Shown: positions 33,882-40,691, counted from the first letter of the stretch. The stretch: DNA of 51,862 nt from CS1-C013 sp964353745 (GCA_964353745.1 CAYGWD010000004.1:1-51862), one strand, 5' to 3'. Program-made: numbers and translations. The notes: generated by a model from the sequence alone, not told the origin.

Positions 33882-33978
33882 TCCGAAAGATTTCACAAAA
33901 ACAATTGGTGCGTATTCTCATGGGTTGAAAGTAGAAATAGAAGTTATTGCCGTGAAAGAGAAAAGTCATAAATTCTAG
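33862..33978 (+). pseudogene. RidA/YjgF-like gene with large internal deletion
   Basis: A 38-residue frame joins the two ends of a RidA family protein: the N-terminal part INPKDFTKTIGAYSHGLKV resembles the RidA start (A-IGPYSQAVKV), and it runs directly into EIEVIAVKEK, which resembles the conserved RidA C-terminus (VEIEAIAVK). About 80-90 central residues, including the substrate Arg, are missing, yet the frame is kept. Enzyme activity (2-aminoacrylate deamination) is not expected. Confidence 0.55.
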
Positions 33979-34149
33979 GTTGCACTTGTTATTATAAAAT
34001 AGTAGTAAATGTTCGTTGCTTTAAGTAGTTAGAAGGCTATATATGTTAATAGACATTTTATAAGTTTGACATCCACTTTCTGGTGGATAAAAAATTATAG
34101 CAATTTGTAGTAATTGAAAGCAGATAATCTTTTTAATGTAGGTGATAAA

Positions 34150-34269
34150 ATGACAGGAATACTAGACGACATAAAAGAGGTAAGTACCGGAAACAAATGG
34201 ATGGATGAAATGTATCAAAAATATATTGGTATGTCCAACAAAGGGCACATCTTTAAAAAAGTGATATAA
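34150..34269 (+). CDS. Small protein, 39 residues
   Basis: ATG at 34150 with GGTGAT four bases upstream, a good Shine-Dalgarno. The product starts MTGILDDIKEVSTGNKWMDE and ends GHIFKKVI. It opens a run of four tiny frames on one strand (34150, 34284, 34389, 34496) with gaps of 14-27 bases. No family recognised. Confidence 0.5.
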   Translation: MTGILDDIKEVSTGNKWMDEMYQKYIGMSNKGHIFKKVI

Positions 34270-34283
34270 GGTAGGTTGTAAAC

Positions 34284-34361
34284 ATGGGTAACGTTTTTGT
34301 GATGAGGCAGAAATTTTTGGATAGGCTTGAGGAAAGAAGACTAGATAAAGAAAGAAGATAA
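34284..34361 (+). CDS. Tiny protein, GNVFV family copy 2 (25 residues)
   Basis: ATG at 34284; the product is MGNVFVMRQKFLDRLEER then RLDKERR. Paralogue of 32647-32751. GGTAGG lies 12 bases before the start. The conserved part is a short hydrophobic start followed by a charged helix. It lies 14 bases after the 39-residue frame and 27 before the TPNW copy, so co-translation is likely. Confidence 0.5.
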   Translation: MGNVFVMRQKFLDRLEERRLDKERR

Positions 34362-34388
34362 TTTTCACTCGTTCATAAGGTTTTCAAT

Positions 34389-34478
34389 ATGCCGACACCA
34401 CCTAATTGGAGAAGGAGAGGAAAGAGGAGGCATCTTGATGAAGATGGCCTGAATTCTAGCCTTTCTACATATTCTTGA
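34389..34478 (+). CDS. Tiny basic protein, TPNW family copy 2 (29 residues)
   Basis: ATG at 34389; the product starts MPTPPNWRRRGKRRHLDED and ends with a polar tail NSSLSTYS. The N-terminal basic core is shared with the copy at 33822. Its charge suggests nucleic-acid or membrane contact, but nothing more is shown. Confidence 0.45.
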   Translation: MPTPPNWRRRGKRRHLDEDGLNSSLSTYS

Positions 34479-34495
34479 TTTTTGCATGGAAGAGA

Positions 34496-34591
34496 ATGAA
34501 AAGTATAATCGGCAGCACTGAAAGGCATATAGAAAAAGTCGAAGGCACTAGAAGTAATCTTGAGAAATTTAAAGCAGGCCTTAACCCTTAA
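34496..34591 (+). CDS. Small protein, 31 residues
   Basis: ATG at 34496; product begins MKSIIGSTERHIEKVEG and ends with FKAGLNP. It is the last of four consecutive tiny frames and its TAA lies inside the recurrent TTAAATCCTGATT motif, as expected for the end of a transcription unit. Confidence 0.4.
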   Translation: MKSIIGSTERHIEKVEGTRSNLEKFKAGLNP

Positions 34592-34603
34592 ATCCTGATT
34601 CTT
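34588..34603 (+). terminator. Recurrent stop-codon motif, copy 2
   Basis: TTAAATCCTGATTCTT, containing the TAA of the 31-residue frame; compare 33793 and 38763. Confidence 0.4.
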
Positions 34604-34655
34604 CATTGCTTAGGTTTAAATTCAAAACAACTTTAATTATAATAAGGTTGTTTGA

Positions 34656-34991
34656 ATGGGTCTGATTTCTGCCATAATAGTGGGCTTTGTTGTGTTTATT
34701 CTGATCCAATACTTTGCTCCTGGATTAAGCACGTTGGTTGCTGTCCTCATCGCAGGTTTTATCGCGGGAATGTTGGTCGAAGGATTGCTGAAGGGTTTGT
34801 TTGTAGGATTGGTGATATCTGTCATAGGTATTTTAATAGCCATGTTCTTTTTCGGGGGTTTGCCTGGCGTAACGAACACCAACGACATCATTGGAAGCTT
34901 GCTGGGAGGTATTGGCATTGCAACCATAGTTATCTCGTCAATAGCAGGACTTGCAGGAGGATATCTGAGACGCTATAAGATTGGAAAATGA
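34656..34991 (+). CDS. Glycine-rich membrane protein (DUF5518-like)
   Basis: 111 residues, four hydrophobic segments rich in Gly and Ile (AIIVGFVVFILIQYF, LIAGFIAGMLVEGLLKGLF, VISVIGILIAMFFFGGLPG, IATIVISSIAGLAGGYL) with a short basic tail RRYKIGK. The composition fits the small archaeal DUF5518-type membrane proteins of unknown function. A GGTTTAAATTC box lies about 45 bases upstream. Confidence 0.6.
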   Translation: MGLISAIIVGFVVFILIQYFAPGLSTLVAVLIAGFIAGMLVEGLLKGLFVGLVISVIGILIAMFFFGGLPGVTNTNDIIGSLLGGIGIATIVISSIAGLAGGYLRRYKIGK

Positions 34992-35022
34992 GCAAGGATA
35001 AATGACGTCTCTGTAGGAAGAA

Positions 35023-35038
35023 TTAAATCTTGATTTAA
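35023..35038 (+). terminator. Recurrent motif, copy 3 (divergent)
   Basis: TTAAATCTTGATTTAA, one change from the others in the first 14 bases, located 32 bases after the membrane protein stop. Confidence 0.3.
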
Positions 35039-35145
35039 AAAGGTATAAATTTTTTACTATTCTATCAATAAATTAAATATAATCACATCTGTAATTAGAT
35101 ATAGGAAATGGATAAGACCTATAAATTTGAGAGAGGGAAGATAAT

Positions 35146-35472
35146 ATGAAAGGAGAAACATTTTTTGATTACGACGCTGAAAACGATTCCTTGTTTATTT
35201 ACAAGAAGTCTAAAATAAAGGGTAGCGTGGATATAGGCGACATTATAGTTGACATTTCAATAGATGGAAAGGTTATAGGAATTGAAATGCTGAATGCCAG
35301 CGAAATGTTAAAGAATTTAGGAATAAAGGGCCCAAAAGAAATTCTAAATAACATCAAGAGTGTTAGCATTAGAGCAATATACAAAACAGACTCAATAACT
35401 GTTTATTATTCGATTATATCAAAGGCAAAGGAAGTGTCGTCTTCTATTGCAGTACCTGTACAGATAAAATAG
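35146..35472 (+). CDS. DUF2283 family protein
   Basis: 108 residues with the DUF2283 pattern: FDYDAENDSLFIYKKSK, then SVDIGDIIVDISIDGKVIG and IEMLNASEML. The family occurs across bacteria and archaea, often next to toxin or restriction genes, with no known activity. AGGGAAGATAAT precedes the ATG as a weak ribosome site. Cytoplasmic. Confidence 0.85.
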   Translation: MKGETFFDYDAENDSLFIYKKSKIKGSVDIGDIIVDISIDGKVIGIEMLNASEMLKNLGIKGPKEILNNIKSVSIRAIYKTDSITVYYSIISKAKEVSSSIAVPVQIK

Positions 35473-35480
35473 GGGATTTT

Positions 35481-35537
35481 ATGCAAACGAAAATGAGCAA
35501 ATGCATGGAATGCAAGAACTGTGGAGAGATATCATAA
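35481..35537 (+). pseudogene. Zinc-finger gene remnant with internal deletion
   Basis: The 18-codon frame MQTKMSKCMECKNCGEIS joins the start and the second CxxC of a protein like that at 40740-40946 (LSKCIECG ... CIECKNCGEL). In the intact gene the two sites are in-frame 12-base repeats TGCATCGAGTGC and TGCATAGAGTGC, 96 bases apart; recombination between them would give exactly this product. The C-terminal part is also lost. Confidence 0.5.
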
Positions 35538-35717
35538 AGAAAGATTTAAGAAATTTTCTTGGAAAAAGCTTAAATTGTTTACTTTTCTACTAGAAATTGT
35601 GGAGACTTTAAGATCTTATGTCCGAATGAAACGTAGATTATGTACTGATACCGCTGAAAATACAGGCAAAAATCAGAGGCGTATAAACAATACGCAGACG
35701 TAGTAAAAGTAACTAGA

Positions 35718-35927
35718 TTGAGAGGTTCGTGCCCATGGTTCTCGCGCTTTGTAGTCAAACCTTTTTTGAATGCTGTTGGGGATTTTTATTTAGAGGAGGG
35801 AGAAGAATTCGGCAAGAAAGCTGAAGATTATGAAAGACTTGCAAACTCAGGCAGAGTACGTTTCATGCCCTCAATTGCACTCTACTTTATTCTTAGAGAA
35901 TTAAAAGATGATATAAAACCATTGTAG
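35718..35927 (+). pseudogene. Truncated gene or TTG-start small protein
   Basis: 69 residues if read from TTG at 35718: RGSCPWFSRFVVKPFLNAV then DFYLEEGEEFGKKAEDYERL. The same frame is open about 20 codons further upstream without ATG or GTG (YKQYADVVKVTRL), so the N-terminus appears lost or uses a TTG. The sequence looks coding, but I recognise no family. It lies in the stretch with several other broken genes. Confidence 0.4.
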
Positions 35928-35994
35928 AAAAATCAAGTATTGTAAAACATTTAAACTTGAAAAGTGTTTAAAGATTTGTTTCTTAATCTCAAAT

Positions 35995-36615
35995 ATGACT
36001 TATCGCTTGCTCATCCAACCGTTCGATGCTGAGTTTGATTTTCTCGAAGATATAGGAAACCAGTCTAGAGTTGTCTATAGACCGAGAATAGATAGTTTTG
36101 AGGTATTGTCAAAAGTCAATTTGCCTGAACATGTTTTAACAATTAAAGGAAACTATACAAGCGAAAGTTTCATAAAAAATTTTATCTACCAGTTGCAAGG
36201 GAATTGGAAATTTAAAATAGAAATTAGAAACCATTTTGAAGCTGGAGAGAAAATGGTTTACGTAGAAGATATATTTGAAGAGGTGACAAAGCATTGGCCA
36301 TATAATTCTGGTGAGATTCTGTTAGGAGTTACACCTTATTTCCTTTACGGAGCTAAGGATAAACTCAATGGCCAAGCTACGAGAGAAGTCAATATGTCCG
36401 TTGTTTCAAACTTTGGTTTTGATAGCCTTCCAAAGGCTGCTGTTGGTGTTGGTTTACATGAAATAGGTCATAACTTAAAACTTGACCACTGTAAAAAAAC
36501 TGGCTGTTTGATGAGGCATCCTGGAGATTTTAAAGATTTTTATGAAGGTGATTATGGGCTTTGTGAGTTCCATGAGAGGCAAATAAGCAATCCTGACCTC
36601 TATAAAAACCTCTAG
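35995..36615 (+). CDS. Archaemetzincin-like zinc metalloprotease
   Basis: 206 residues. The zinc site is HEIGHNLKLDHC (His155, Glu156, His159, His165), followed by Cys171 and Met173 (GCLM) that resemble the archaemetzincin (M54) HExxHxxGxxHC-x4-CxM core. The usual Gly after the second His is replaced by Leu-Lys, and the later CxxC is incomplete (a Cys near FGLCEFHERQ-like LCEF remains). It is probably a cytosolic peptidase. Start preceded by a CTTAATCTCAAAT stretch and a TTTAAACTTG box. Confidence 0.75.
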   Translation: MTYRLLIQPFDAEFDFLEDIGNQSRVVYRPRIDSFEVLSKVNLPEHVLTIKGNYTSESFIKNFIYQLQGNWKFKIEIRNHFEAGEKMVYVEDIFEEVTKHWPYNSGEILLGVTPYFLYGAKDKLNGQATREVNMSVVSNFGFDSLPKAAVGVGLHEIGHNLKLDHCKKTGCLMRHPGDFKDFYEGDYGLCEFHERQISNPDLYKNL

Positions 36616-36644
36616 TTATTTCTTATTAAAAAATAAATGAAGAA

Positions 36645-36941
36645 CTAGAACCTTCTTCTTTGTGGTCTATGTTTGCTATAGCATTCTCTACAGTAGACTG
36701 ACCTTCCCTCTATTGGCTTGAATGGAACTTCGCATTCTTTTCCACAATCAGCGCAGACCGCCTTGTGCATCTCTCTCCCGAAGCCCGTCTCTTCTTTTTC
36801 TTCTGGTTCTTTCTCGGTTTCTTCTTCTTTCTTTTCTTCAACGTCTTCTTCTTCAGTTTTCTCTGGTTCGTCTTGAGCTTCTACTAGTTCCTCTTCAGAA
36901 ACTTCTTCTTCAGTCTCTTCTTCAATTGCATCTTTTTTCAT
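36645..36941 (-). CDS. CxxC-x17-CxxC zinc-ribbon protein with acidic N-terminus
   Basis: 98 residues. Residues 1-52 are almost entirely Glu, Lys and Asp (low complexity). Residues 58-98 form a zinc domain: MHKAVCADCGKECEVPFKP then GRSVYCRECYSKHRP, with exactly 17 residues between the two CxxC pairs, the TIGR04272-type pattern common in DPANN and candidate-phyla genomes. GGAGAT nine bases upstream supports the start. Probably a nucleic-acid-associated protein; no partner is evident. Confidence 0.75.
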   Translation of the reverse strand: MKKDAIEEETEEEVSEEELVEAQDEPEKTEEEDVEEKKEEETEKEPEEKEETGFGREMHKAVCADCGKECEVPFKPIEGRSVYCRECYSKHRPQRRRF

Positions 36942-37151
36942 TTAATATCTCCTTATTTAATAATGTAATAATTTTCCAAGGTATATAAGACTATGTTTTT
37001 TATGGGATATATGGAAAAAAAGGGTATACGACCATAGTGTATTTTTTGCATCCGAATTGCATTTTCTGTGTTGAAGATGCTACGGTGTAGTTTTCAGGGC
37101 AACGAAAGGCTTTACAAAAGTTTTAAATGTTTAAGTTTCAAAAATAAGCTA

Positions 37152-37709
37152 ATGTTTTCAGTAGAGCCTTTTAAGATAGTAAGTTATCCTCCGCAAATCG
37201 CGGCTTTTGGAGGCGTGGAGTACTCTTCACCTGGTTTTGATGTTAGTACAGTAACGCGAGAGGTCTCCGATGTTGTAAGAAGTTTGGGGGATTCCTTGGA
37301 AAGGGCATATGAGGTAAAGACCGTACTGCAAAATCCCAGAGCAAACATTTTATCTACCAGAGTAACGCCCATAAAAGCTGAGTTGGACAGTAGAGTCATT
37401 GATATTGATCTCACATACAAAGGAAAATCAGAAACTATACATGAACTGAGAACAATTATGAGGAGAATGGCTGCTGAAAACAAGAGCAACGCCATAATAA
37501 AAAGGAATGACGATAAAGGTTTGTATCTACTGCATGAAATGAAAAAATATTTTGATCCTGTGTCTGTTGGCGAACTTCTGCAGGCTTCAAAATGTCTGTT
37601 ATTCGAGATAGCCAGACAGAAAATAAAAAAAACTAACAGGGAAATAACGCCAGAATATTTAGAAGTTGATGTAGAGTTAAAAGCGCCTGATCCTAGACTT
37701 TATTACTAA
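37152..37709 (+). CDS. Hypothetical protein
   Basis: 185 residues from the ATG at 37152; a longer reading from 37068 would cross a GTTTTAAATGTTTAAG promoter-like box. Features are ILSTRVTPIKAELDSRVIDI in the beta-rich first half and a helical, basic second half (HELRTIMRRMAAENKSNAI; EIARQKIKKTNREI). No recognised motif or neighbour link. Confidence 0.5.
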   Translation: MFSVEPFKIVSYPPQIAAFGGVEYSSPGFDVSTVTREVSDVVRSLGDSLERAYEVKTVLQNPRANILSTRVTPIKAELDSRVIDIDLTYKGKSETIHELRTIMRRMAAENKSNAIIKRNDDKGLYLLHEMKKYFDPVSVGELLQASKCLLFEIARQKIKKTNREITPEYLEVDVELKAPDPRLYY

Positions 37710-37753
37710 AATCCAAAGGCTTTAAAATATCTTTAAATTTTGATTTAGAAAGA

Positions 37754-37770
37754 TTTAAATGTTTTATTGT
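37754..37770 (+). promoter_or_regulatory. Promoter element, copy 1
   Basis: TTTAAATGTTTTATTGT, 33 bases before the ATG at 37787. The identical 17 bases occur at 38457-38473 upstream of the gene at 38496, suggesting common control. Confidence 0.55.
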
Positions 37771-37786
37771 CCCATTAGAAATTGCT

Positions 37787-37999
37787 ATGACAAAAGCAAA
37801 ACCAAAATATGATACCATCGCAATCGGGAGGAAAAAAATACGTTTTAAGTTTTGGCTATCAGAAAAAAGTTCAGGCCCTGATAAAGCTCCTTATTACGTA
37901 GGGGTATTGACTCTTATCAAACCAGAAATGATGGATAGATTTGAAAGAGCACTTTCAAGAAAGTATCAAATAAAAGGCATATTTTACCGCAAAACCTGA
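37787..37999 (+). CDS. Small hypothetical protein
   Basis: 70 basic residues: MTKAKPKYDTIAIGRKKI, FKFWLSEKSSGPDKAPYY and a C-terminal FERALSRKYQIKGIFYRKT. Probably a small beta-sheet domain. Not recognised. It shares a 17-base promoter sequence with the gene at 38496. Confidence 0.5.
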   Translation: MTKAKPKYDTIAIGRKKIRFKFWLSEKSSGPDKAPYYVGVLTLIKPEMMDRFERALSRKYQIKGIFYRKT

Positions 38000-38127
38000 T
38001 TGGATTCTGTAAATAAAAAGATGAGATATGACAATAGCTTGTGCAGTAGGTGGGGCGATAGGCATTGCAGTGAAGAGTAAATAAGAAGTTTAAAACCCGG
38101 GAAAGGAAATATTCTTCTAGTGAGATT

Positions 38128-38373
38128 ATGTTATTGATAGACTTTATGTCGTTTGGAATAGCTGTCATATCCATTTTATTAATAGCGATTGTAGCCGTGC
38201 TTCTTACGTCGGTATTCTGGGTGATGATGCTCGTCGACTGTGCAAAAAGAGATTTCAAAGACAAGGTGGCATGGATCATCATCATAATATTTACGCACTT
38301 CATGGGAGCAGTACTGTATTATTACACTGTAAAGAAAGCTGAAGACAAGAAGAGAGAGGAAGTCAAGAAATAA
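38128..38373 (+). CDS. PLDc_N-like small membrane protein
   Basis: 81 residues with two membrane segments. The VFWVMMLVDCAKRDFKDKVAW followed by IIIIIFTHFMGAVLYYYTVKK fits the phospholipase-D N-terminal (PLDc_N) domain that often stands alone in bacteria and archaea. Its function as a stand-alone protein is unknown. Confidence 0.7.
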   Translation: MLLIDFMSFGIAVISILLIAIVAVLLTSVFWVMMLVDCAKRDFKDKVAWIIIIIFTHFMGAVLYYYTVKKAEDKKREEVKK

Positions 38374-38456
38374 TTATATTCTGATTTTTCTTCTGGCATA
38401 GTATCATGTTAAATTCTAAAAAGTTAAAGATTTAAGCTTGAATTTTTTTAGAAGAG

Positions 38457-38473
38457 TTTAAATGTTTTATTGT
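38457..38473 (+). promoter_or_regulatory. Promoter element, copy 2
   Basis: TTTAAATGTTTTATTGT, identical to 37754-37770, about 23 bases before the ATG at 38496. Confidence 0.55.
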
Positions 38474-38495
38474 TTATTTTATTATCAATGATTTG

Positions 38496-38759
38496 ATGCC
38501 TAAAGAAAATTTTAAATTAGTAAAAATAGTTCCTGGTAATGTTGGTGGTGGTAGGGTTACAGTATCTAAAGACTATTTGAAACAAGTAGGAGCGGAACCA
38601 GGAGGATATTTTATGACTTATGCGGGCAGGGTTAGAATTCCTGAAAATATTGCGAAAGATGTTGGATGCGAACAAAATCAAAATTTAGAGGCTAATGCAT
38701 TGATTTATGTTCCTATTACTTTTCGAAGAAAAGATTTAGATACTGTAAAGAAAAAATAA
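38496..38759 (+). CDS. Small protein, possibly AbrB-like
   Basis: 87 residues from the ATG at 38496 (a TTG one codon earlier is less likely). GGGRVTVSKDYLKQVGAEPG and RVRIPENIAKDVGC recall the swapped-hairpin AbrB/SpoVT DNA-binding pattern, but the fit is partial. If so it would be a small transcription or antitoxin-type regulator; it precedes, convergently, the HEPN/MNT pair. Confidence 0.4.
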   Translation: MPKENFKLVKIVPGNVGGGRVTVSKDYLKQVGAEPGGYFMTYAGRVRIPENIAKDVGCEQNQNLEANALIYVPITFRRKDLDTVKKK

Positions 38760-38762
38760 CCC

Positions 38763-38778
38763 TTAAATCCTGATTTTC
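38763..38778 (+). terminator. Recurrent stop-codon motif, copy 4
   Basis: TTAAATCCTGATTTTC, four bases after the TAA at 38759; compare 33793 and 34588. Confidence 0.4.
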
Positions 38779-39204
38779 CTATACAATAAGCTTTTTCAGT
38801 TTCGAATAAATATTATTGAGAAATAATAGAACCTTGTCTGCATATTCCATGTCTAACATCTTTCCGTAGTACTTTATGCCGTTCCTGAAATATCGCAGTT
38901 CGTCCGTGAACCTTACCTCGCAGTTTGATAATCCTAGTTCTGCCATGTAAGAGACTTCTGCCTCGTGCGACTCTGATTTGAATCCGTCCAAGAACATCCT
39001 GGCCCTGATGAACTCGATGATTATGTCATAGCATGTCTCGATTATGAAGTTCGGATAGAATTTTTCTCGCGGCATGCTTTTTATCACCGACTCCATGAAA
39101 GATTTCTTCGATTCTGCTTCGTTGACCAGTGATCTTGCCCTGCTTTCGTTAGGACTTGTTTTTCTGACCATGCCTTGCTCCAGAAACTCCCTGAAACTCT
39201 TCAT
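38779..39204 (-). CDS. HEPN domain protein (candidate toxin)
   Basis: 141 residues of helical HEPN type. The catalytic-site segment is YFRNGIKYYGK, with Arg107 and Tyr112/113 in place of the usual R-x4-6-H histidine, a variant seen in archaeal HEPN proteins. It follows the MNT gene after four bases. HEPN/MNT pairs act as toxin and antitoxin, the HEPN partner cleaving RNA; the missing His makes nuclease activity less sure. Confidence 0.8.
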   Translation of the reverse strand: MKSFREFLEQGMVRKTSPNESRARSLVNEAESKKSFMESVIKSMPREKFYPNFIIETCYDIIIEFIRARMFLDGFKSESHEAEVSYMAELGLSNCEVRFTDELRYFRNGIKYYGKMLDMEYADKVLLFLNNIYSKLKKLIV

Positions 39205-39208
39205 GGAA

Positions 39209-39757
39209 TCACAATTCGACGGTTCCCTTAAGTACTATGCCGTTCAGTATGTTGTTCCTGAGGTTTTTGCTGATATTCTTGAAGGACAGAAAGTAATGCA
39301 AGGCAACCGTCTTCTCAATGAGTTTGCTGAATTCCTCCAGTTCGAGTTTCTTTTCCTTCGCCCCTATAATTGCTATGTCAATGTCTGATGATGTCGCATC
39401 CTCCCCCAAGGAATAGGAACCGAAAAGTATTATCGTTGCGCCTGGAAAACTTTCATAAAGGAATTGGGCAAGCCCTGATTCGTATATCAGCTTGAGATTT
39501 TCCGAACGTTTCAATCCCATCACCAACGGGTTGTCCCTGTTCAATTTTATGGACAATCTCTTCGACTCTTTGTCTTTCTGTATGGTGATGTAGCCCTGCT
39601 TTTCAAGGAGCGGCAGAGCCTTTGAGATCGCGGGGTGGGAAACCTCAAGGGCCATTGCCAACCCCCTGGCATTGAACGATCTGTCTGACTTCATGAACAA
39701 CAACCTCAGTATCCCCTGTTGCAATACAGTTAACTTAAGTTTATATATGTTAACCAT
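39209..39757 (-). CDS. Winged-helix/MNT nucleotidyltransferase (candidate antitoxin)
   Basis: 182 residues. Residues 1-90 are a winged helix (VLQQGILRLLF, FNARGLAMALEVSHPAIS, LEKQGYITIQ); residues 100-182 are a minimal nucleotidyltransferase with Gly113-Ser114 and Asp125/Asp127 in GSYSLGEDATSSDIDIAI. MNT antitoxins neutralise HEPN toxins, in known cases by adenylylating a Tyr. The DNA-binding part probably binds the repeats at 39729 and 39769 around its own start. Upstream gene of the pair. Confidence 0.85.
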   Translation of the reverse strand: MVNIYKLKLTVLQQGILRLLFMKSDRSFNARGLAMALEVSHPAISKALPLLEKQGYITIQKDKESKRLSIKLNRDNPLVMGLKRSENLKLIYESGLAQFLYESFPGATIILFGSYSLGEDATSSDIDIAIIGAKEKKLELEEFSKLIEKTVALHYFLSFKNISKNLRNNILNGIVLKGTVEL

Positions 39758-39786
39758 AGTTAATATGTGTTAACTTAAGTTTATAT
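39729..39786. promoter_or_regulatory. Direct-repeat operator around the MNT start
   Basis: GTTAACTTAAGTTTATAT occurs at 39729-39746 (inside the first MNT codons) and 39769-39786, 40 bases apart (about four helical turns). GTTAAC/GTTAA half sites lie between. This arrangement suits a repressor that binds both sides of the start. Confidence 0.6.
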
Positions 39787-39882
39787 GCTTATTTGTGTGC
39801 CATCATGCAACAATTCTATATTTGGTCTGTTAGAAATAATGCTTTGCTTACTGCTTCAGGTGGTAAATTTATAGTAAGAACT

Positions 39883-40044
39883 TTATTTCCTGTTTGGGCC
39901 GATCAAATTTTTTAATTGCGAGTCCACAACCACTTTTTGCTGCCTGCTCCAGTCCCTGTCAGAATGGGTCCTGACATACCCCGCCCAATATTCCACAAAC
40001 CTCATTCTTTCTTTTCTGTTCCTTGCTTTATCAAACAGTTTCAT
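39883..40044 (-). CDS. 53-residue partner of the nucleotidyltransferase
   Basis: ATG at 40044 overlapping the TGA of the upstream gene (ATGA), TAA at 39883. The product begins MKLFDKARNRKERMRFVEYW and continues AGYVRTHSDRDWSRQQKVVV; it is basic and helical. The overlap and the conserved-looking VEYWAxYVRTHSDxxWSRQQ motif indicate a genuine companion protein of archaeal nucleotidyltransferase toxin loci. Confidence 0.65.
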   Translation of the reverse strand: MKLFDKARNRKERMRFVEYWAGYVRTHSDRDWSRQQKVVVDSQLKNLIGPNRK

Positions 40045-40607
40045 TCAAGCATCTTCCTGTATTTTCCTAATAATTTATTATTTATCCTGTCCTTAAAAAC
40101 CTCTTCCAAGTGCCTTGCGTCTTCCAAGTCCTTTTCTGATTTTAGAACTTTTTCTTTGTATGCTATTTGCAATTCTATGTTTGATATCTTTATTTTTCCA
40201 GAGGGCATTATCACATCAATGGCTGTTTTCATGGCATTTTTTTCAATCGAGTTTTTTATAAACTTGAGCTCTGCGTTTGGTATGATTCTTGGTTTTTTGG
40301 CGAATCTAGCCGCGGTGCCATCGAACAGTACCTTTAGAATTTCATCCTGATTTCCCATGTTCAAACACCAGTAGCCGCTTTTTTTTAAATCTGAATAAAG
40401 GCTGTAAAATCTTTTTTTAGATATTCTTCCAACTAAAATGTCTATGTCTTCCGTAGCCCTAGACCTGCCAAACAGTATTGACACGTATCCGCTTACTATG
40501 ACATAGTCTGCGTGCTTTTGCAGTATATTTATGAAATCCACGACAAATTTGTCCAGCAGCGTCGGTATCTTGTTCAGTTTGATGGTCTTCTTGCCAATAA
40601 ATTCCAT
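40041..40607 (-). CDS. Nucleotidyltransferase, AbiEii-like
   Basis: 188 residues. The nucleotidyltransferase core is SGYVSILFGRSRATEDIDIL with the two metal Asp residues in EDIDIL, and a third candidate acid in TAIDVIMPSGKI. Related AbiEii/toxin-type enzymes inactivate tRNAs or proteins by adding nucleotides. It is coupled by four bases to the 53-residue gene. Function as a toxin is inferred from family and island context. Confidence 0.75.
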   Translation of the reverse strand: MEFIGKKTIKLNKIPTLLDKFVVDFINILQKHADYVIVSGYVSILFGRSRATEDIDILVGRISKKRFYSLYSDLKKSGYWCLNMGNQDEILKVLFDGTAARFAKKPRIIPNAELKFIKNSIEKNAMKTAIDVIMPSGKIKISNIELQIAYKEKVLKSEKDLEDARHLEEVFKDRINNKLLGKYRKMLE

Positions 40608-40691
40608 ACTTTCAACCCTATTGATATTGATTGATTTTTGAAAATATAACCTTGTGGTAAATTTTTATTGATGTATTGATAATTATTCGTT

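Noticed and set aside
34071..34088. Hairpin ATCCAC-TTTCTG-GTGGAT in front of the small-gene cluster
   Set aside because: Six-base stem without a following U-run on either strand; no basis for a terminator or riboswitch call.
38028..38084. 17-residue frame MTIACAVGGAIGIAVKSK
   Set aside because: Too short and without paralogue or ribosome-binding site; may be a gene remnant.
39805..39915. 36-residue plus-strand frame upstream of HEPN/MNT
   Set aside because: Antisense to the better supported 53-residue gene.
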